Shown here: one piece after another, positions 32,761 through 39,911 of the stretch
How positions within the stretch are numbered: position 1 is the first letter of the stretch
Layout: the number at the start of each line of letters is the position of its first letter
From: Pseudomonas sp. GOM6
GTDB taxonomy: Bacteria; Pseudomonadota; Gammaproteobacteria; Pseudomonadales; Pseudomonadaceae
Direction of reading: 5' to 3'
Assembly: GCF_029537485.1 (NCBI RefSeq)
Contig: NZ_JARPUS010000005.1
Span: 62,001 to 126,000, forward strand
DNA length: 64,000 nt
The notes under the pieces: generated by a model
Told to the model about the DNA's origin: nothing
Seen by the model: the letters and a program-made list of their open reading frames with translations, nothing else
Database searches by the model: none
Translations under genes and position numbers: made by a program

Positions 32761-32868
32761 CTCTGCTGCTCGAAAGAAGACCTTTCGTTAAGCAATATTG
32801 GTTTCCGGTCTCTCTCCCGCAAGGGAGAGGGGCAGGGGGCTTTACGACTGTTCCCTATGCCCGGGTGC

Positions 32869-33015
32869 ATTCCTAAATCCCTCTGCATCGCAATGTGCGA
32901 TGTGGAAGTGCCCAGCTGGTGGTTTACCAGCACCATACGGATCGTCAGATCCATAGCCCCTGCCGGGATGTCTCTCCCGGTGGGGGAGCATGCCGGTCTC
33001 AATCGGAGATCTACC
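32869..33015 (+). promoter_or_regulatory. Structured leader, long form, of the gene at 33016
   Basis: Hairpin A (32869-32909): CATCGC-AATGT-GCGATG. Hairpin B (32913-32933), same sequence as at 14170. GGATC/GATCC hairpin. Hairpin C: CCCCTGCCGGGA/TCCCGGTGGGGG. Hairpin D: GGTCTC...GGAGATC. Confidence 0.8.
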
Positions 33016-33453
33016 ATGCACGATATTTACGAGCCCGCCGCTCCCTACGTTGCATCTCTGGAACCGATCGGAAAGGTCGACCTGGAGAAGATTCGCTGCC
33101 ACTGCTACGTGAACCTGGTTATTGCCGAATCTGACCTTGCTCTGTTCGACGACATGTTCATGAAGCTCCGCGGTAAGCCGCAGTGCTACAGCGTTGCCAA
33201 TCGTGGTAACTACACCTTCTACGTCCCCTTCCAGGGCGAAGAGGTGTTTGTTGATTGGCGTATCTACTGCACGTGGTCCAATACCTTCCATCTGCGTTAC
33301 GAGGAAGGCTTGGTAGCCCTGGGTCTCAAGCACAGCAATCCGCACATTCATCCGACCAACCAGTTCATGCTGGCCAATTGGATGCGGCGTTTCGAGAAGT
33401 CGCCGAAGCCTCTGGCCGAGTGTGATTTCGCCGAGTACGCACGCGCCGGATAA
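33016..33453 (+). CDS. Hypothetical protein (145 aa)
   Basis: Unrecognised: MHDIYEPAAPYVASLEPIGK, a His/Cys-bearing strand (IRCHCYVNLVIAES), aromatic beta segments (NYTFYVPFQGEEVFVDWRIY) and GLKHSNPHIHPTNQFM, which contains three closely spaced His residues. A metal site is possible. Followed by a CCGAGCCCGCC/GGCGGGTTCGG hairpin at 33464-33489. Confidence 0.58.
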   Translation: MHDIYEPAAPYVASLEPIGKVDLEKIRCHCYVNLVIAESDLALFDDMFMKLRGKPQCYSVANRGNYTFYVPFQGEEVFVDWRIYCTWSNTFHLRYEEGLVALGLKHSNPHIHPTNQFMLANWMRRFEKSPKPLAECDFAEYARAG

Positions 33454-33536
33454 TTGCCCCGACCCGAGCCCGCCAACCGGCGGGTTCGGTGCTCAGGGGG
33501 GTTTATGAGTGGATCCCAAGTGGGTATAGTCATAAG

Positions 33537-33674
33537 CCTTCCCTCCATCGCAATGTGCGGTGAGGAAAGCCTAGCTGGGGCTGCCAGCACTCTTAACGGA
33601 TCGCTCGATCCAAAACCCTTACCGGGATGTCTCTCCCGGTTGGGGGGGCATGCCGGTCTCTATCGGAGATAGTC
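33537..33674 (+). promoter_or_regulatory. Structured leader, long form, of the gene at 33675
   Basis: Hairpin A (33537-33570): CTTCC...CATCGC-AATGT-GCGGTG...GGAAAG. Hairpin B (33573-33590): AGCTGG-GGCT-GCCAGCAC. GGATCG/CGATCC. Hairpins C and D almost identical to those at 32955-33015. Confidence 0.8.
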
Positions 33675-34733
33675 ATGCAAAATATTCAAGTTTTCGTCCT
33701 CCCTTCCCAAGAAGACATCGCCACCTTTCTCAGCGGCGCTAAGCCTGCGAATGTCCTGGTGCGTACCTTCGCTTCTGCTGAAGCTGTGAATGCCTACCGT
33801 AGTGCCCATGGGGCCTATTTGGACATTCACGAAGCCCTGCAACAGGTCTGTGTTAATGGCCTTGTTGTGACTCACTGGATCGCTGAGGGTGACGATATTC
33901 CGCTCCCCTGTGATACCACCTTTGAGTCGAAAGAGGCTGCTATGGCTTTCGCGCAAGGGCTTAAGGACTTCGAGGGCTTTGCAGCTCCGATGGTGGTCAC
34001 TTCGGAGCAACCCGAAGACTTCGGCCGTCTGGTTCATTACTGGATCGGTGAACAGCTGAAGGTTCCAACCATCGTCGTTTACAAAACCGAGTCGCAGATT
34101 ACCCGCGTGGTGTCCTCTCAAGAGGTGCGCATGCTGGTGCTGGATTCCGATGGAGTAGACCTCGAAGAGGAAGCCGGCCGCGTGATCAACGTTGGCGGTC
34201 AGGAGCTGATGGTCACAGACCTGAAGGTTGCTGGTGCTGTTGGGGGCTCTCCGTATGGTGAGCAGGGCGTGGATCCAGAGTTTGTGAAAGGTGTCGTTGC
34301 GGTTGTTCAGGGTCTGCCTGAGCCGTCTCGCGCTGAGTTCAACAAGCCTGGCGTCTATGCAGAAGCTTTCCCGGTGGTCAAATCGGTACCGGTCAAGCAC
34401 TGGGATAGCTACGGCGATGCTGGCGCTCCCAAAACACACCAGATCGACTTGGACGATCAGCGCGTTTCCAATGGCCAGGTGTACCTGACCGTTGGGGCTC
34501 TGGAAGGCGAGTTGGACGACCTGATCTCTGTTACAGCAGAGGTCAACACCAGTCCGCTGAATCCGGAAGCTCAGGTGCCGTGCATGCACGTGCACTTCGA
34601 CAGCGACAACCTGGCCTTCACGCTTTTCAAGGTGAAGGATCAGATCATTCTGCGGCCGGAGAAGGGGGTCACCCTCGAACCTGTCGAAATCATGAATGAC
34701 AAGTCGCTGGAGCGTATGTACTCGGTCCAGTGA
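33675..34733 (+). CDS. Hypothetical acidic protein (352 aa)
   Basis: An unrecognised multi-part protein. The N-terminal 130 residues (MQNIQVFVLPSQEDIATFLS...) are alpha/beta. The middle contains QGVDPEFVKGVVAVVQG, related to the GVDPEF element of the protein at 31701. The C-terminal 120 residues are beta-rich (HQIDLDDQRVSNGQVYLTVG; CMHVHFDSDNLAFTLFKVKD). Acidic overall. A hairpin CCCTCTTG...CAAGAGGG (34738-34768) with CTTT follows the stop. Confidence 0.62.
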   Translation: MQNIQVFVLPSQEDIATFLSGAKPANVLVRTFASAEAVNAYRSAHGAYLDIHEALQQVCVNGLVVTHWIAEGDDIPLPCDTTFESKEAAMAFAQGLKDFEGFAAPMVVTSEQPEDFGRLVHYWIGEQLKVPTIVVYKTESQITRVVSSQEVRMLVLDSDGVDLEEEAGRVINVGGQELMVTDLKVAGAVGGSPYGEQGVDPEFVKGVVAVVQGLPEPSRAEFNKPGVYAEAFPVVKSVPVKHWDSYGDAGAPKTHQIDLDDQRVSNGQVYLTVGALEGELDDLISVTAEVNTSPLNPEAQVPCMHVHFDSDNLAFTLFKVKDQIILRPEKGVTLEPVEIMNDKSLERMYSVQ

Positions 34734-34737
34734 TCCA

Positions 34738-34771
34738 CCCCTCTTGTTCGCTTCGGCGGGCAAGAGGGCTT
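34738..34771 (+). terminator. Possible terminator
   Basis: CCCTCTTG-loop-GCAAGAGGG followed by CTTTC, immediately after the stop at 34733. The T tract is short. Confidence 0.45.
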
Positions 34772-34787
34772 TCATCCAGAACACTCC

Positions 34788-34804
34788 CCAAAAGTTACTT
34801 TTGG
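34788..34804. repeat. Dispersed palindrome, intergenic variant
   Basis: CCAAAAGTTACTTTTGG, 8-bp perfect arms around one base; same AAGTTACTT core as the CAGAAGTTACTTCTG copies. Confidence 0.6.
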
Positions 34805-34815
34805 AAAGTCTTCCG

Positions 34816-34944
34816 GTTCTTCATCCCCTGCATGCGCAGGTGGTGAGAAAGGCCAGCTGGCGCCTAGTCAGCACTCTTAAACCCTCTGGGGCATTTCATT
34901 CCCCAGCCAGGGGAGTGGTGCCTCCAACAACCTGGAGTTACACC
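34816..34944 (+). promoter_or_regulatory. Structured leader, long form, of the methylase-like gene
   Basis: Hairpin A (34816-34851): TTCTTCATCC-CCTGC-ATGC-GCAGG-GGTGAGAAAG. Hairpin B (34855-34874): AGCTGG...GTCAGCAC. Hairpin C: CCCTCTGGGG/CCCCAGCCAGGGG. Hairpin D: GGTGCCTCCA...TGGAGTTACACC. Confidence 0.82.
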
Positions 34945-35829
34945 ATGAAATTTTCTTCTAGCGTTCTGTCGTTCCCTGACCGTGGTCACTGGGGGCAAAG
35001 CAAGTACCGTGGCAACTGCTCGGGGCATGTGATCAAGGGCTTCTGGGAGACCTATCACAAGCGCAAGGGCGGTTTGGCGTGTGACCCCTCGATCGGCGGC
35101 GGCACTTCGGTGGACGTTGCTCGTGAGATGGGCTTGCGCTTCATCGGTACCGATCTGCATCAAGGCTTCAACTTGCTCCTGGACGATTTCAAGTCCCACC
35201 TGGGCGAGGAAGCACACACCTGTTTTTGGCACCCAGCTTACGCAGACATGATCCAGTATTCGGGGAACATGTGGGGTGAGCCAAACAAGTGGGACATGTC
35301 CCGCATGGCCATGGGTGAGTTCACTGAAGCATTGGAACTCGCGATCATGAATATCCATGACGCAGTGGAGAAGGGGGGGCACTACGGCATTCTGATGGGG
35401 AACCTCCGTCGCAATGGCGAGTACTACAACCTCTCCTCCCTGGTGGAGCGTGTAAGCCCCGGCAAGCTGGTCGACGAGATCATCAAGGTGCAGCACAACT
35501 GCGTCAGTGACTCGCGTCAGTACGCCGGCAACATCGTCAGGATCGCGCACGAAAAGCTGATCATCCTGCGAAAGGATAAGGACTCGCTCTTTTTCCTCGG
35601 TACGGTTGAGAAGCGTGCTGCTGCAATGACTGGAATCACCTGGCGTGCTGCGATTCGTCGCGTGCTGCAGGGCGGAAAGGTCATGCATATCAAGGAAATC
35701 GAGGCACTGGTGGAGCCCTACGCTCGCACCACCCGTAACAACAATGTGGACGCGAAAGTGCGCCAGGTGGTTCAAGACGCCCGTTATTTCGAGCGTGTAT
35801 CGCCCGGCACATACCGTTTAGCTGCCTGA
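34945..35829 (+). CDS. N4/N6-type DNA methylase-like protein with winged-helix tail
   Basis: This 294-residue protein has the features of beta-class amino-methyltransferases, but altered: the SAM-binding motif reads CDPSIGGGTSVDVAREMGLRF with GTDLHQGFN, and the catalytic DPPY/SPPY position is WHPAYADMIQYS. The C-terminal 60 residues (VMHIKEIEALVEPYARTTRN, then VRQVVQDARYFERVSPGTYRL) look like a winged helix of the HARE-HTH kind often attached to restriction and modification proteins. It may methylate adenine or cytosine amino groups, or be an inactive DNA-binding relative. Led by a long-form structured leader. Confidence 0.7.
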   Translation: MKFSSSVLSFPDRGHWGQSKYRGNCSGHVIKGFWETYHKRKGGLACDPSIGGGTSVDVAREMGLRFIGTDLHQGFNLLLDDFKSHLGEEAHTCFWHPAYADMIQYSGNMWGEPNKWDMSRMAMGEFTEALELAIMNIHDAVEKGGHYGILMGNLRRNGEYYNLSSLVERVSPGKLVDEIIKVQHNCVSDSRQYAGNIVRIAHEKLIILRKDKDSLFFLGTVEKRAAAMTGITWRAAIRRVLQGGKVMHIKEIEALVEPYARTTRNNNVDAKVRQVVQDARYFERVSPGTYRLAA

Positions 35830-35874
35830 CACCCTTCACGCCTCTGCGTGGAGGCTCTGTTTCGAGGTTTCGCT

Positions 35875-36720
35875 ATGAATTACGTGTCCAAGATCGTTGG
35901 AAAAGTGGAGGCTCTGCGCCTGGCGCAGATCTGCATCAACGGGTCCATCTTCATGGAGGTCATGCCGTTGCCGGATGACCAATATGAGGTGAGTGTTCGC
36001 AAGGACCAGGAGCGTGTGCTGTTCGACAAGTTCCTGGTGATCGGCCGCGGCAAAGAAACCCGCCTGGAAGGGGGTATCGTCTCTGCCCTGACTGAAGCTG
36101 ATGCTGTGAATAGCGTCCGCTGTGGTCGTGGCTGTTATGTTGGAACGCACAACGCCGACAACACCCTCAAAGCTGACCAAGTCGAGTATGTCGACTTCAT
36201 CGGTGAAGAGAGTGATGACGACGAAAATGCGGACAGTGGCTTCATCATCCGACCATACGTGGTCGATGGTGTTGTCATGAGCTACATCGGTGAAGAGTGG
36301 ATGCGCGGCGATATCGTGGATACCACGACCGGTGCGTATTCTTGGGTGCGGCGCTGGATATCAGATCAGCACGTCGATCACTGGAAGCGGCGATACAGTC
36401 TGTCCAGGCTCATCGATATCTGGAATGAAGTGGTAGGGCTTCCGCTGGTTGGGGAAAAGCTCGCGGAGCCCTTCATGATTTTTCCGGTCGGTGCCAGCAT
36501 GACGGATGTTTTGCTTTTTCTCCTCGACACCTGCCCGCAATTCATTTCGGTGAAAGGGAAGGTCGAAGAGGATCACTGGCTGCGTAGACAGGCTGACGCC
36601 GATTTAGGCAACTCTGCGTCGGTTGTTTGCGATAGCTGTGAGAATGAGGTGGTTGAGGTGGTTGGAAGCCCTGATGGGGCCGAGATCTGCCAAGACTGCT
36701 TCAACGCTGGTCAGCACTAA
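35875..36720 (+). CDS. Hypothetical protein with C-terminal zinc ribbon
   Basis: A 281-residue acidic protein. The first 230 residues show no known domain (MNYVSKIVGKVEALRLAQIC; FIIRPYVVDGVVMSYIGEEW). The C-terminus carries VVCDSCENEV and EICQDCFNAG, a CxxC-x(n)-CxxC zinc ribbon. I chose ATG 35875 with GAGG upstream; a GTG at 35848 is in frame. The short upstream region has a GCCTC-TGCGTG-GAGGC hairpin (35839-35854), a reduced form of the leader. Confidence 0.62.
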   Translation: MNYVSKIVGKVEALRLAQICINGSIFMEVMPLPDDQYEVSVRKDQERVLFDKFLVIGRGKETRLEGGIVSALTEADAVNSVRCGRGCYVGTHNADNTLKADQVEYVDFIGEESDDDENADSGFIIRPYVVDGVVMSYIGEEWMRGDIVDTTTGAYSWVRRWISDQHVDHWKRRYSLSRLIDIWNEVVGLPLVGEKLAEPFMIFPVGASMTDVLLFLLDTCPQFISVKGKVEEDHWLRRQADADLGNSASVVCDSCENEVVEVVGSPDGAEICQDCFNAGQH

Positions 36721-36730
36721 ACGCTACATC

Positions 36731-36789
36731 AACCCCCGAGGGGCTATCCCTCGCGGGGTGGCTCCTTGGCTCAATTCCTAGGAGTTTCC
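36731..36789 (+). promoter_or_regulatory. Structured leader, short form, of the gene at 36790
   Basis: Hairpin C: CCCCCGAGGGGC-TA-TCCCTCGCGGGG. Hairpin D: GGCTCCTTGG...TAGGAGTT. Confidence 0.7.
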
Positions 36790-37062
36790 ATGAGCAAGCA
36801 AATTAAACCCGAAGAGCTTTCTGAGATCGTGACCAACCTGCTGACCTCTCCTGAAAAGGTAGGGGAGCTGGAAGAGTCTTCGACCTACGCCAGCTTCATG
36901 ACGGCAATCGCGGAAGCGGTCGCTGATCATTGTGGTGGCGAAATCCTCCAGCCGGCCGCCGAGTTCGATGGCGTCTGGTATGTGGGGGTTCATCGCACCG
37001 ATTCGTTGCCAGAAGGCTGCGATGGTGTCTGGGGCCCTTACGACAAGGACGGCGAGCTGTAA
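36790..37062 (+). CDS. Small hypothetical protein (90 aa)
   Basis: MSKQIKPEELSEIVTNLLTS starts a 90-residue acidic protein; the C-terminal half is beta-rich with FDGVWYVGVHRTDSLP and CDGVWGPYDKDG, a repeated GVW element. No family recognised. Confidence 0.58.
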   Translation: MSKQIKPEELSEIVTNLLTSPEKVGELEESSTYASFMTAIAEAVADHCGGEILQPAAEFDGVWYVGVHRTDSLPEGCDGVWGPYDKDGEL

Positions 37063-37075
37063 AAGGTACTTTGCC

Positions 37076-37329
37076 AGTCTGCTGCCACCGGGTAATCCGG
37101 TGGTGGTGAGACTGCTTTGGATAACAAACTCCAAAGCAGTTTCTGTTCGTGCCGATGTGTGCACGACTGAAAGCATCACTCAATGAGTGATGTTGGTGGC
37201 CTGCGGGTCGCTTAGCTGCTCTGCAGCACACAACCACCTGGGGGTGAGAAATCGCCCTCAGGCGAGCTCTCTGTACCCCCTCCCAGGCGGATCAATTAAT
37301 GCCCGTGGGGTGGGCGTAACGGAGATGCT
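37076..37329 (+). promoter_or_regulatory. Long, hairpin-rich leader region of the gene at 37330
   Basis: No gene seen in 37063-37329. Hairpins in order: CCACCGG-GTAAT-CCGGTGG; ACTGCTTTGG-loop-CCAAAGCAGT (10 bp); hairpin A-like CGTGC-CGATGT-GTGCACG between TTTC and GAAAG; CATCACTC-AAT-GAGTGATG; hairpin B AGCTGC-TCT-GCAGCAC; and a widened hairpin C with CCTGGGGGT/ACCCCCTCCCAGG. Confidence 0.62.
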
Positions 37330-37617
37330 ATGTCAAAAAAGAAAGTTCAAAAGAAGGGGCCTGTAACTACCCCGCCAGTCCAGTCAAAAGGGCCTTCACT
37401 CTTCGCTGCATTCATTGCTGCTTTGGGTGACCTAACCATCGGTACATCGGTCGGTTTTCTACTCCTACTCGTAGGTGTGTTGACCGGTACTGTGGTTGTT
37501 GGGCCGCCGATGGCAGTGTTGTATGGCGTTGCCACTGCGGTGGTGGCCATCATGCTGGCAATCGCCGGAATTGGATTGAAGGTGTATGCTGCCTTCGTGG
37601 AATCGAATCGGCCGTAA
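37330..37617 (+). CDS. Small two-helix membrane protein (95 aa)
   Basis: After a basic, Lys/Pro-rich N-terminal tail (MSKKKVQKKGPVTTPPVQSK), two hydrophobic segments follow (LTIGTSVGFLLLLVGVLTG and VLYGVATAVVAIMLAIAGIG). A short loop with GPP separates them. Likely an inner-membrane hairpin protein with the tail in the cytoplasm. GGAG lies six bases upstream. Function unknown. Confidence 0.65.
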   Translation: MSKKKVQKKGPVTTPPVQSKGPSLFAAFIAALGDLTIGTSVGFLLLLVGVLTGTVVVGPPMAVLYGVATAVVAIMLAIAGIGLKVYAAFVESNRP

Positions 37618-37636
37618 GGCCTTTTAGGAGTACGCT

Positions 37637-37753
37637 ATGGACCCTTTCGGTTATGTAATTTTTGGTGTTCCACTGTTCCTCGTGGTGATAGGTATCGCCG
37701 GGGGACTGATAGCCAAAAAACTCGACCATCGGCTCACTGCAAAAAAGATCTGA
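37637..37753 (+). CDS. Single-helix membrane micro-protein (38 aa)
   Basis: A 38-residue frame, MDPFGYVIFGVPLFLVVIGI followed by AGG and a basic tail (KKLDHRLTAKKI), starts five bases after TAGGAG and 20 bases after the preceding membrane protein's stop. One membrane helix with positive C-terminus. The ribosome-binding site and context make it credible. Confidence 0.55.
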   Translation: MDPFGYVIFGVPLFLVVIGIAGGLIAKKLDHRLTAKKI

Positions 37754-37884
37754 AGGGCAGGGGTAAGTGATCTCCCTGGCCTCACGATCGTTACTCGTCA
37801 TTCCTCTGCTGTCCTGCAGCAGAACGTAACTCCCTCGGCACAGCGCCGGGGGAGACTACGCCCCTCCCGATCTGCTTTACTGAG

Positions 37885-38043
37885 ACCGAATCGGTAACCA
37901 CGCGTTACCCATGCGGTTTCTGTACCTCCCAATGTGGGCGGTGCTGAAAGAGCAGCTGATCTCCCAATATCAGCACTTCATAAACCCTCGCGGCGCTCCT
38001 TCTCCGCCCGGGGGAGGGCGTCGTCTTTATCGGAGCGACACCC
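37885..38043 (+). promoter_or_regulatory. Structured leader, long form, of the gene at 38044
   Basis: GGTAACC...GGTTACC-like hairpin, hairpin A (37917-37950; TTTC...CCC-AATGT-GGG...GAAAG), hairpin B (37954-37976; AGCTGAT...ATCAGCAC), hairpin C (CCCTCGCGGCG/CGCCCGGGGG variant) and hairpin D (CGTCGTC...GGAGCGAC). Confidence 0.72.
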
Positions 38044-38268
38044 ATGCAGATCAAAGTTGCTGTTCTCGTTATCAACGCCTCTGGCGAGCCTGACTTCTTC
38101 TACACCACGGTGCCGGATGTGACTCAGGAACAGATCGATGACGGTGAGCACTACGAATTTGCGGAACAAGCTGCCGAGGACCTTGGCTACGAACCCGTAA
38201 GGGCTTTCGACGCTAATGACTCTGCCGCCGCCAAGCTCTCTGAGATGGCTACGTACTTCGCAAGCTAA
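38044..38268 (+). CDS. Small acidic hypothetical protein (74 aa)
   Basis: MQIKVAVLVINASGEPDFFY starts a 74-residue protein: a beta-strand start, then an acidic helix (EQIDDGEHYEFAEQAAEDLG). No family recognised. Confidence 0.55.
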   Translation: MQIKVAVLVINASGEPDFFYTTVPDVTQEQIDDGEHYEFAEQAAEDLGYEPVRAFDANDSAAAKLSEMATYFAS

Positions 38269-38281
38269 ACCTGTTTCAACC

Positions 38282-38348
38282 AACCCCCTGCGGTGTTTCA
38301 TGACCCGCTTGGGGTCATGGCACCGCTCCTAACCCTAGGAGTTACACC
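38282..38348 (+). promoter_or_regulatory. Structured leader, short form, of the gene at 38349
   Basis: Hairpin C: CCCCCTGCGGTG-TTTCATGA-CCCGCTTGGGG, with CATGACCC/GGGTCATG as an overlapping alternative. Hairpin D: GCTCCTA-ACCC-TAGGAGT. Confidence 0.72.
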
Positions 38349-39092
38349 ATGTCTAAAATCATCGTCCTCTCCGACGACAAGCACGCTTCCCTGGTCAACT
38401 ACCTCAAGCTCTGCAAAGAGCGCTACATCAGTGCTGAAGAGCACGACGTGGCAGGGCTCATTGAGTCCCTGGAGGCTGTCCCCCATGGAAGTGATGTTGC
38501 AAAAGCTGCCGTCGAGAACGGGGTCACCATGATCCAGTTCATGGCTAGCTACGGTGTTCCTAAGGTTGGCAACCGCTTTGCGGAAGCTGCCGAGGACATC
38601 TACAAGCATGCCCGGGGCCAAGGTGACGACATTGAGTTCGATGACATCCTCATCGTTGATCGTGTCCTGAACGGAGCCTGGGTAACCAGCAACGTTTGGG
38701 TCTACGCCAGTGACGTTGGCGCCCTGGATATTGCCGATAACATCGAGGCCATGCGTGACTTCCTCCATGATGGGATTGCTGGTTTCGAAACGGCAGATCC
38801 ATTGCTGTTCGAGAAATGCGAGCTCCTCTTGGAGCTGGCTTGGGATGGTCCCACTGGCCCCTTCGCGGGTCTGCAGCCAATTGCAGGCGAAAGTCCGAGC
38901 ACCACGATTACTCTCGCCGGCGAGCTTCAGCCGGTCACCCTCTCTGGGCTGATCCGTGATGTTGCTGCTAAGGCAGAGGAGCTGGGGTACGACAAGTTCC
39001 AACTGGAGCAACTCGAACTCTGGCTTGCAGAAAACGCTGTGGCGCTTGATACCAAGTTCCACGCCGTAACCGAGGAAAAGTCGAAAGACTGA
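38349..39092 (+). CDS. Hypothetical acidic protein (247 aa)
   Basis: Unrecognised. The N-terminal part (MSKIIVLSDDKHASLVNYLK) and following helices are acidic; the middle has FDDILIVDRVLNGAWVTSNV and the C-terminal third is helical (LSGLIRDVAAKAEELGYDKF). No motif pointing to a function. Confidence 0.6.
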   Translation: MSKIIVLSDDKHASLVNYLKLCKERYISAEEHDVAGLIESLEAVPHGSDVAKAAVENGVTMIQFMASYGVPKVGNRFAEAAEDIYKHARGQGDDIEFDDILIVDRVLNGAWVTSNVWVYASDVGALDIADNIEAMRDFLHDGIAGFETADPLLFEKCELLLELAWDGPTGPFAGLQPIAGESPSTTITLAGELQPVTLSGLIRDVAAKAEELGYDKFQLEQLELWLAENAVALDTKFHAVTEEKSKD

Positions 39093-39102
39093 TTCTCACC
39101 AC

Positions 39103-39167
39103 AACCCTTGGCGGGCAATCACCCCGCTTGGGGTGAGCGCTCGCCTCTCACTAGAGGAGAGCTTCAA
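39103..39167 (+). promoter_or_regulatory. Structured leader, short form, of the gene at 39168
   Basis: Hairpin C: CCCTTGGCGGGC/CCCCGCTTGGGG. Hairpin D: GCCTCTC-ACTA-GAGGAGAGC. Confidence 0.72.
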
Positions 39168-39461
39168 ATGGAGAAGAACAAAGATTCTCCGCACAAGCCA
39201 TGGTGGGCCCCTTTGGCCCATTTTCTGGGTCACTCAGTCGTAGGTACGGGCATCTTCTTAATCGTCGGCGCCCCGGCTGTATTCCTAGGCTGGATGGTTC
39301 ACAAGTTGCGCGAGCTGCATGTTGCCGAATTTACCTTGACCGTCCTCCAGTTCCTGGAGCATTCGATCCTGGTAATCGACTCACTGCTGTTCCTCGCCTA
39401 CCTGGCGTTCACAACGTGGTCTGCCATTCAGGAGATGGTCCATGAACGTAAATCCGAGTAA
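39168..39461 (+). CDS. Small two-helix membrane protein (97 aa)
   Basis: MEKNKDSPHKPWWAPLAHFL begins a 97-residue protein with hydrophobic helices at about residues 24-45 (GTGIFLIVGAPAVFLGWMV) and 63-82 (HSILVIDSLLFLAYLAFTTW). Likely an inner-membrane protein of unknown role. The next micro-protein starts inside its last codons. Confidence 0.62.
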   Translation: MEKNKDSPHKPWWAPLAHFLGHSVVGTGIFLIVGAPAVFLGWMVHKLRELHVAEFTLTVLQFLEHSILVIDSLLFLAYLAFTTWSAIQEMVHERKSE

Positions 39462-39621
39462 GTGCACGAGTCACGCCTCGTTTGCCGGGGAGTTTCTCTC
39501 CGCGGCTAAACAGGCTCCCACCATCTTTTTCGCGCCCATCCTGGGGGCAATTAAGGGGGTGTCTGGCCAGTGGCGTGACATGCACCGTGCTACGTTGACT
39601 GCAGCAGGGAAGGCGGCCTAG
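39442..39621 (+). CDS. Micro-protein (59 aa), paralogue of the one at 39683
   Basis: The frame starts at ATG 39442, six bases after AGGAG, and overlaps the end of the preceding gene by 20 bases. It contains FLSAAKQAPTIFFAPILGAI, which aligns with VLVAAKAAPKIYFAPLAGAA in the next micro-protein, followed in both by a V-S-x2-W element. The shared pattern in two adjacent short frames argues that both are real. Amphipathic or membrane-associated; function unknown. Confidence 0.55.
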   Translation: MNVNPSKCTSHASFAGEFLSAAKQAPTIFFAPILGAIKGVSGQWRDMHRATLTAAGKAA

Positions 39622-39650
39622 GCCGTGATGTAATCCTGTGCTGTTGGGAG

Positions 39651-39693
39651 TATGCTGGTCATAGAGAAGCGAGGAGCCGATCATGACCAGCAT
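39651..39693 (+). promoter_or_regulatory. Start-codon hairpin of the micro-protein at 39683
   Basis: ATGCTGGTCAT (39653-39663) and ATGACCAGCAT (39683-39693) are perfect 11-bp inverted arms. The right arm is the start of the gene and the loop holds the GAGGAG ribosome-binding site. Folding would bury the start codon. Confidence 0.65.
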
Positions 39694-39829
39694 GTTCTCG
39701 ATTGCACCGCTGAAGAAGTTTGGTGAAGAGGTCCTGGTCGCAGCGAAAGCTGCGCCGAAGATCTACTTTGCCCCACTGGCTGGAGCTGCCTCTGCAGTTT
39801 CGGCGCTTTGGAAGCGTCCCCAGCAGTAA
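39683..39829 (+). CDS. Micro-protein (48 aa), paralogue of the one at 39442
   Basis: MTSMFSIAPLKKFGEEVLVA followed by AAKAAPKIYFAPLAGAASAV and a basic end (LWKRPQQ). GAGGAG is six bases before the ATG. It shares the AAK-x-AP-x-I-x-FAP-x2-GA element with the micro-protein upstream. Function unknown; possibly membrane-active. Confidence 0.55.
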   Translation: MTSMFSIAPLKKFGEEVLVAAKAAPKIYFAPLAGAASAVSALWKRPQQ

Positions 39830-39853
39830 CCTTTCCTCGTGGCGTTCGCCACT

Positions 39854-39911
39854 AACCCTTTGGGGCACCTTGCCCCCTAGGGGCCTGGTGCCTCTTCAGC
39901 TTGGAGGCACC
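39854..39911 (+). promoter_or_regulatory. Structured leader, short form, of the gene at 39912
   Basis: Hairpin C: CCCTTTGGGGC-ACCTT-GCCCCCTAGGGG. Hairpin D: GGTGCCTC-TTCAGCTT-GGAGGCACC, a nine-base stem that includes the whole Shine-Dalgarno site and reaches the start codon. Confidence 0.82.

Noticed and set aside
33660..34784. 374-codon minus-strand frame opposite the gene at 33675
   Set aside because: The plus-strand gene has a leader, Shine-Dalgarno site and normal composition; the reverse frame is a shadow.
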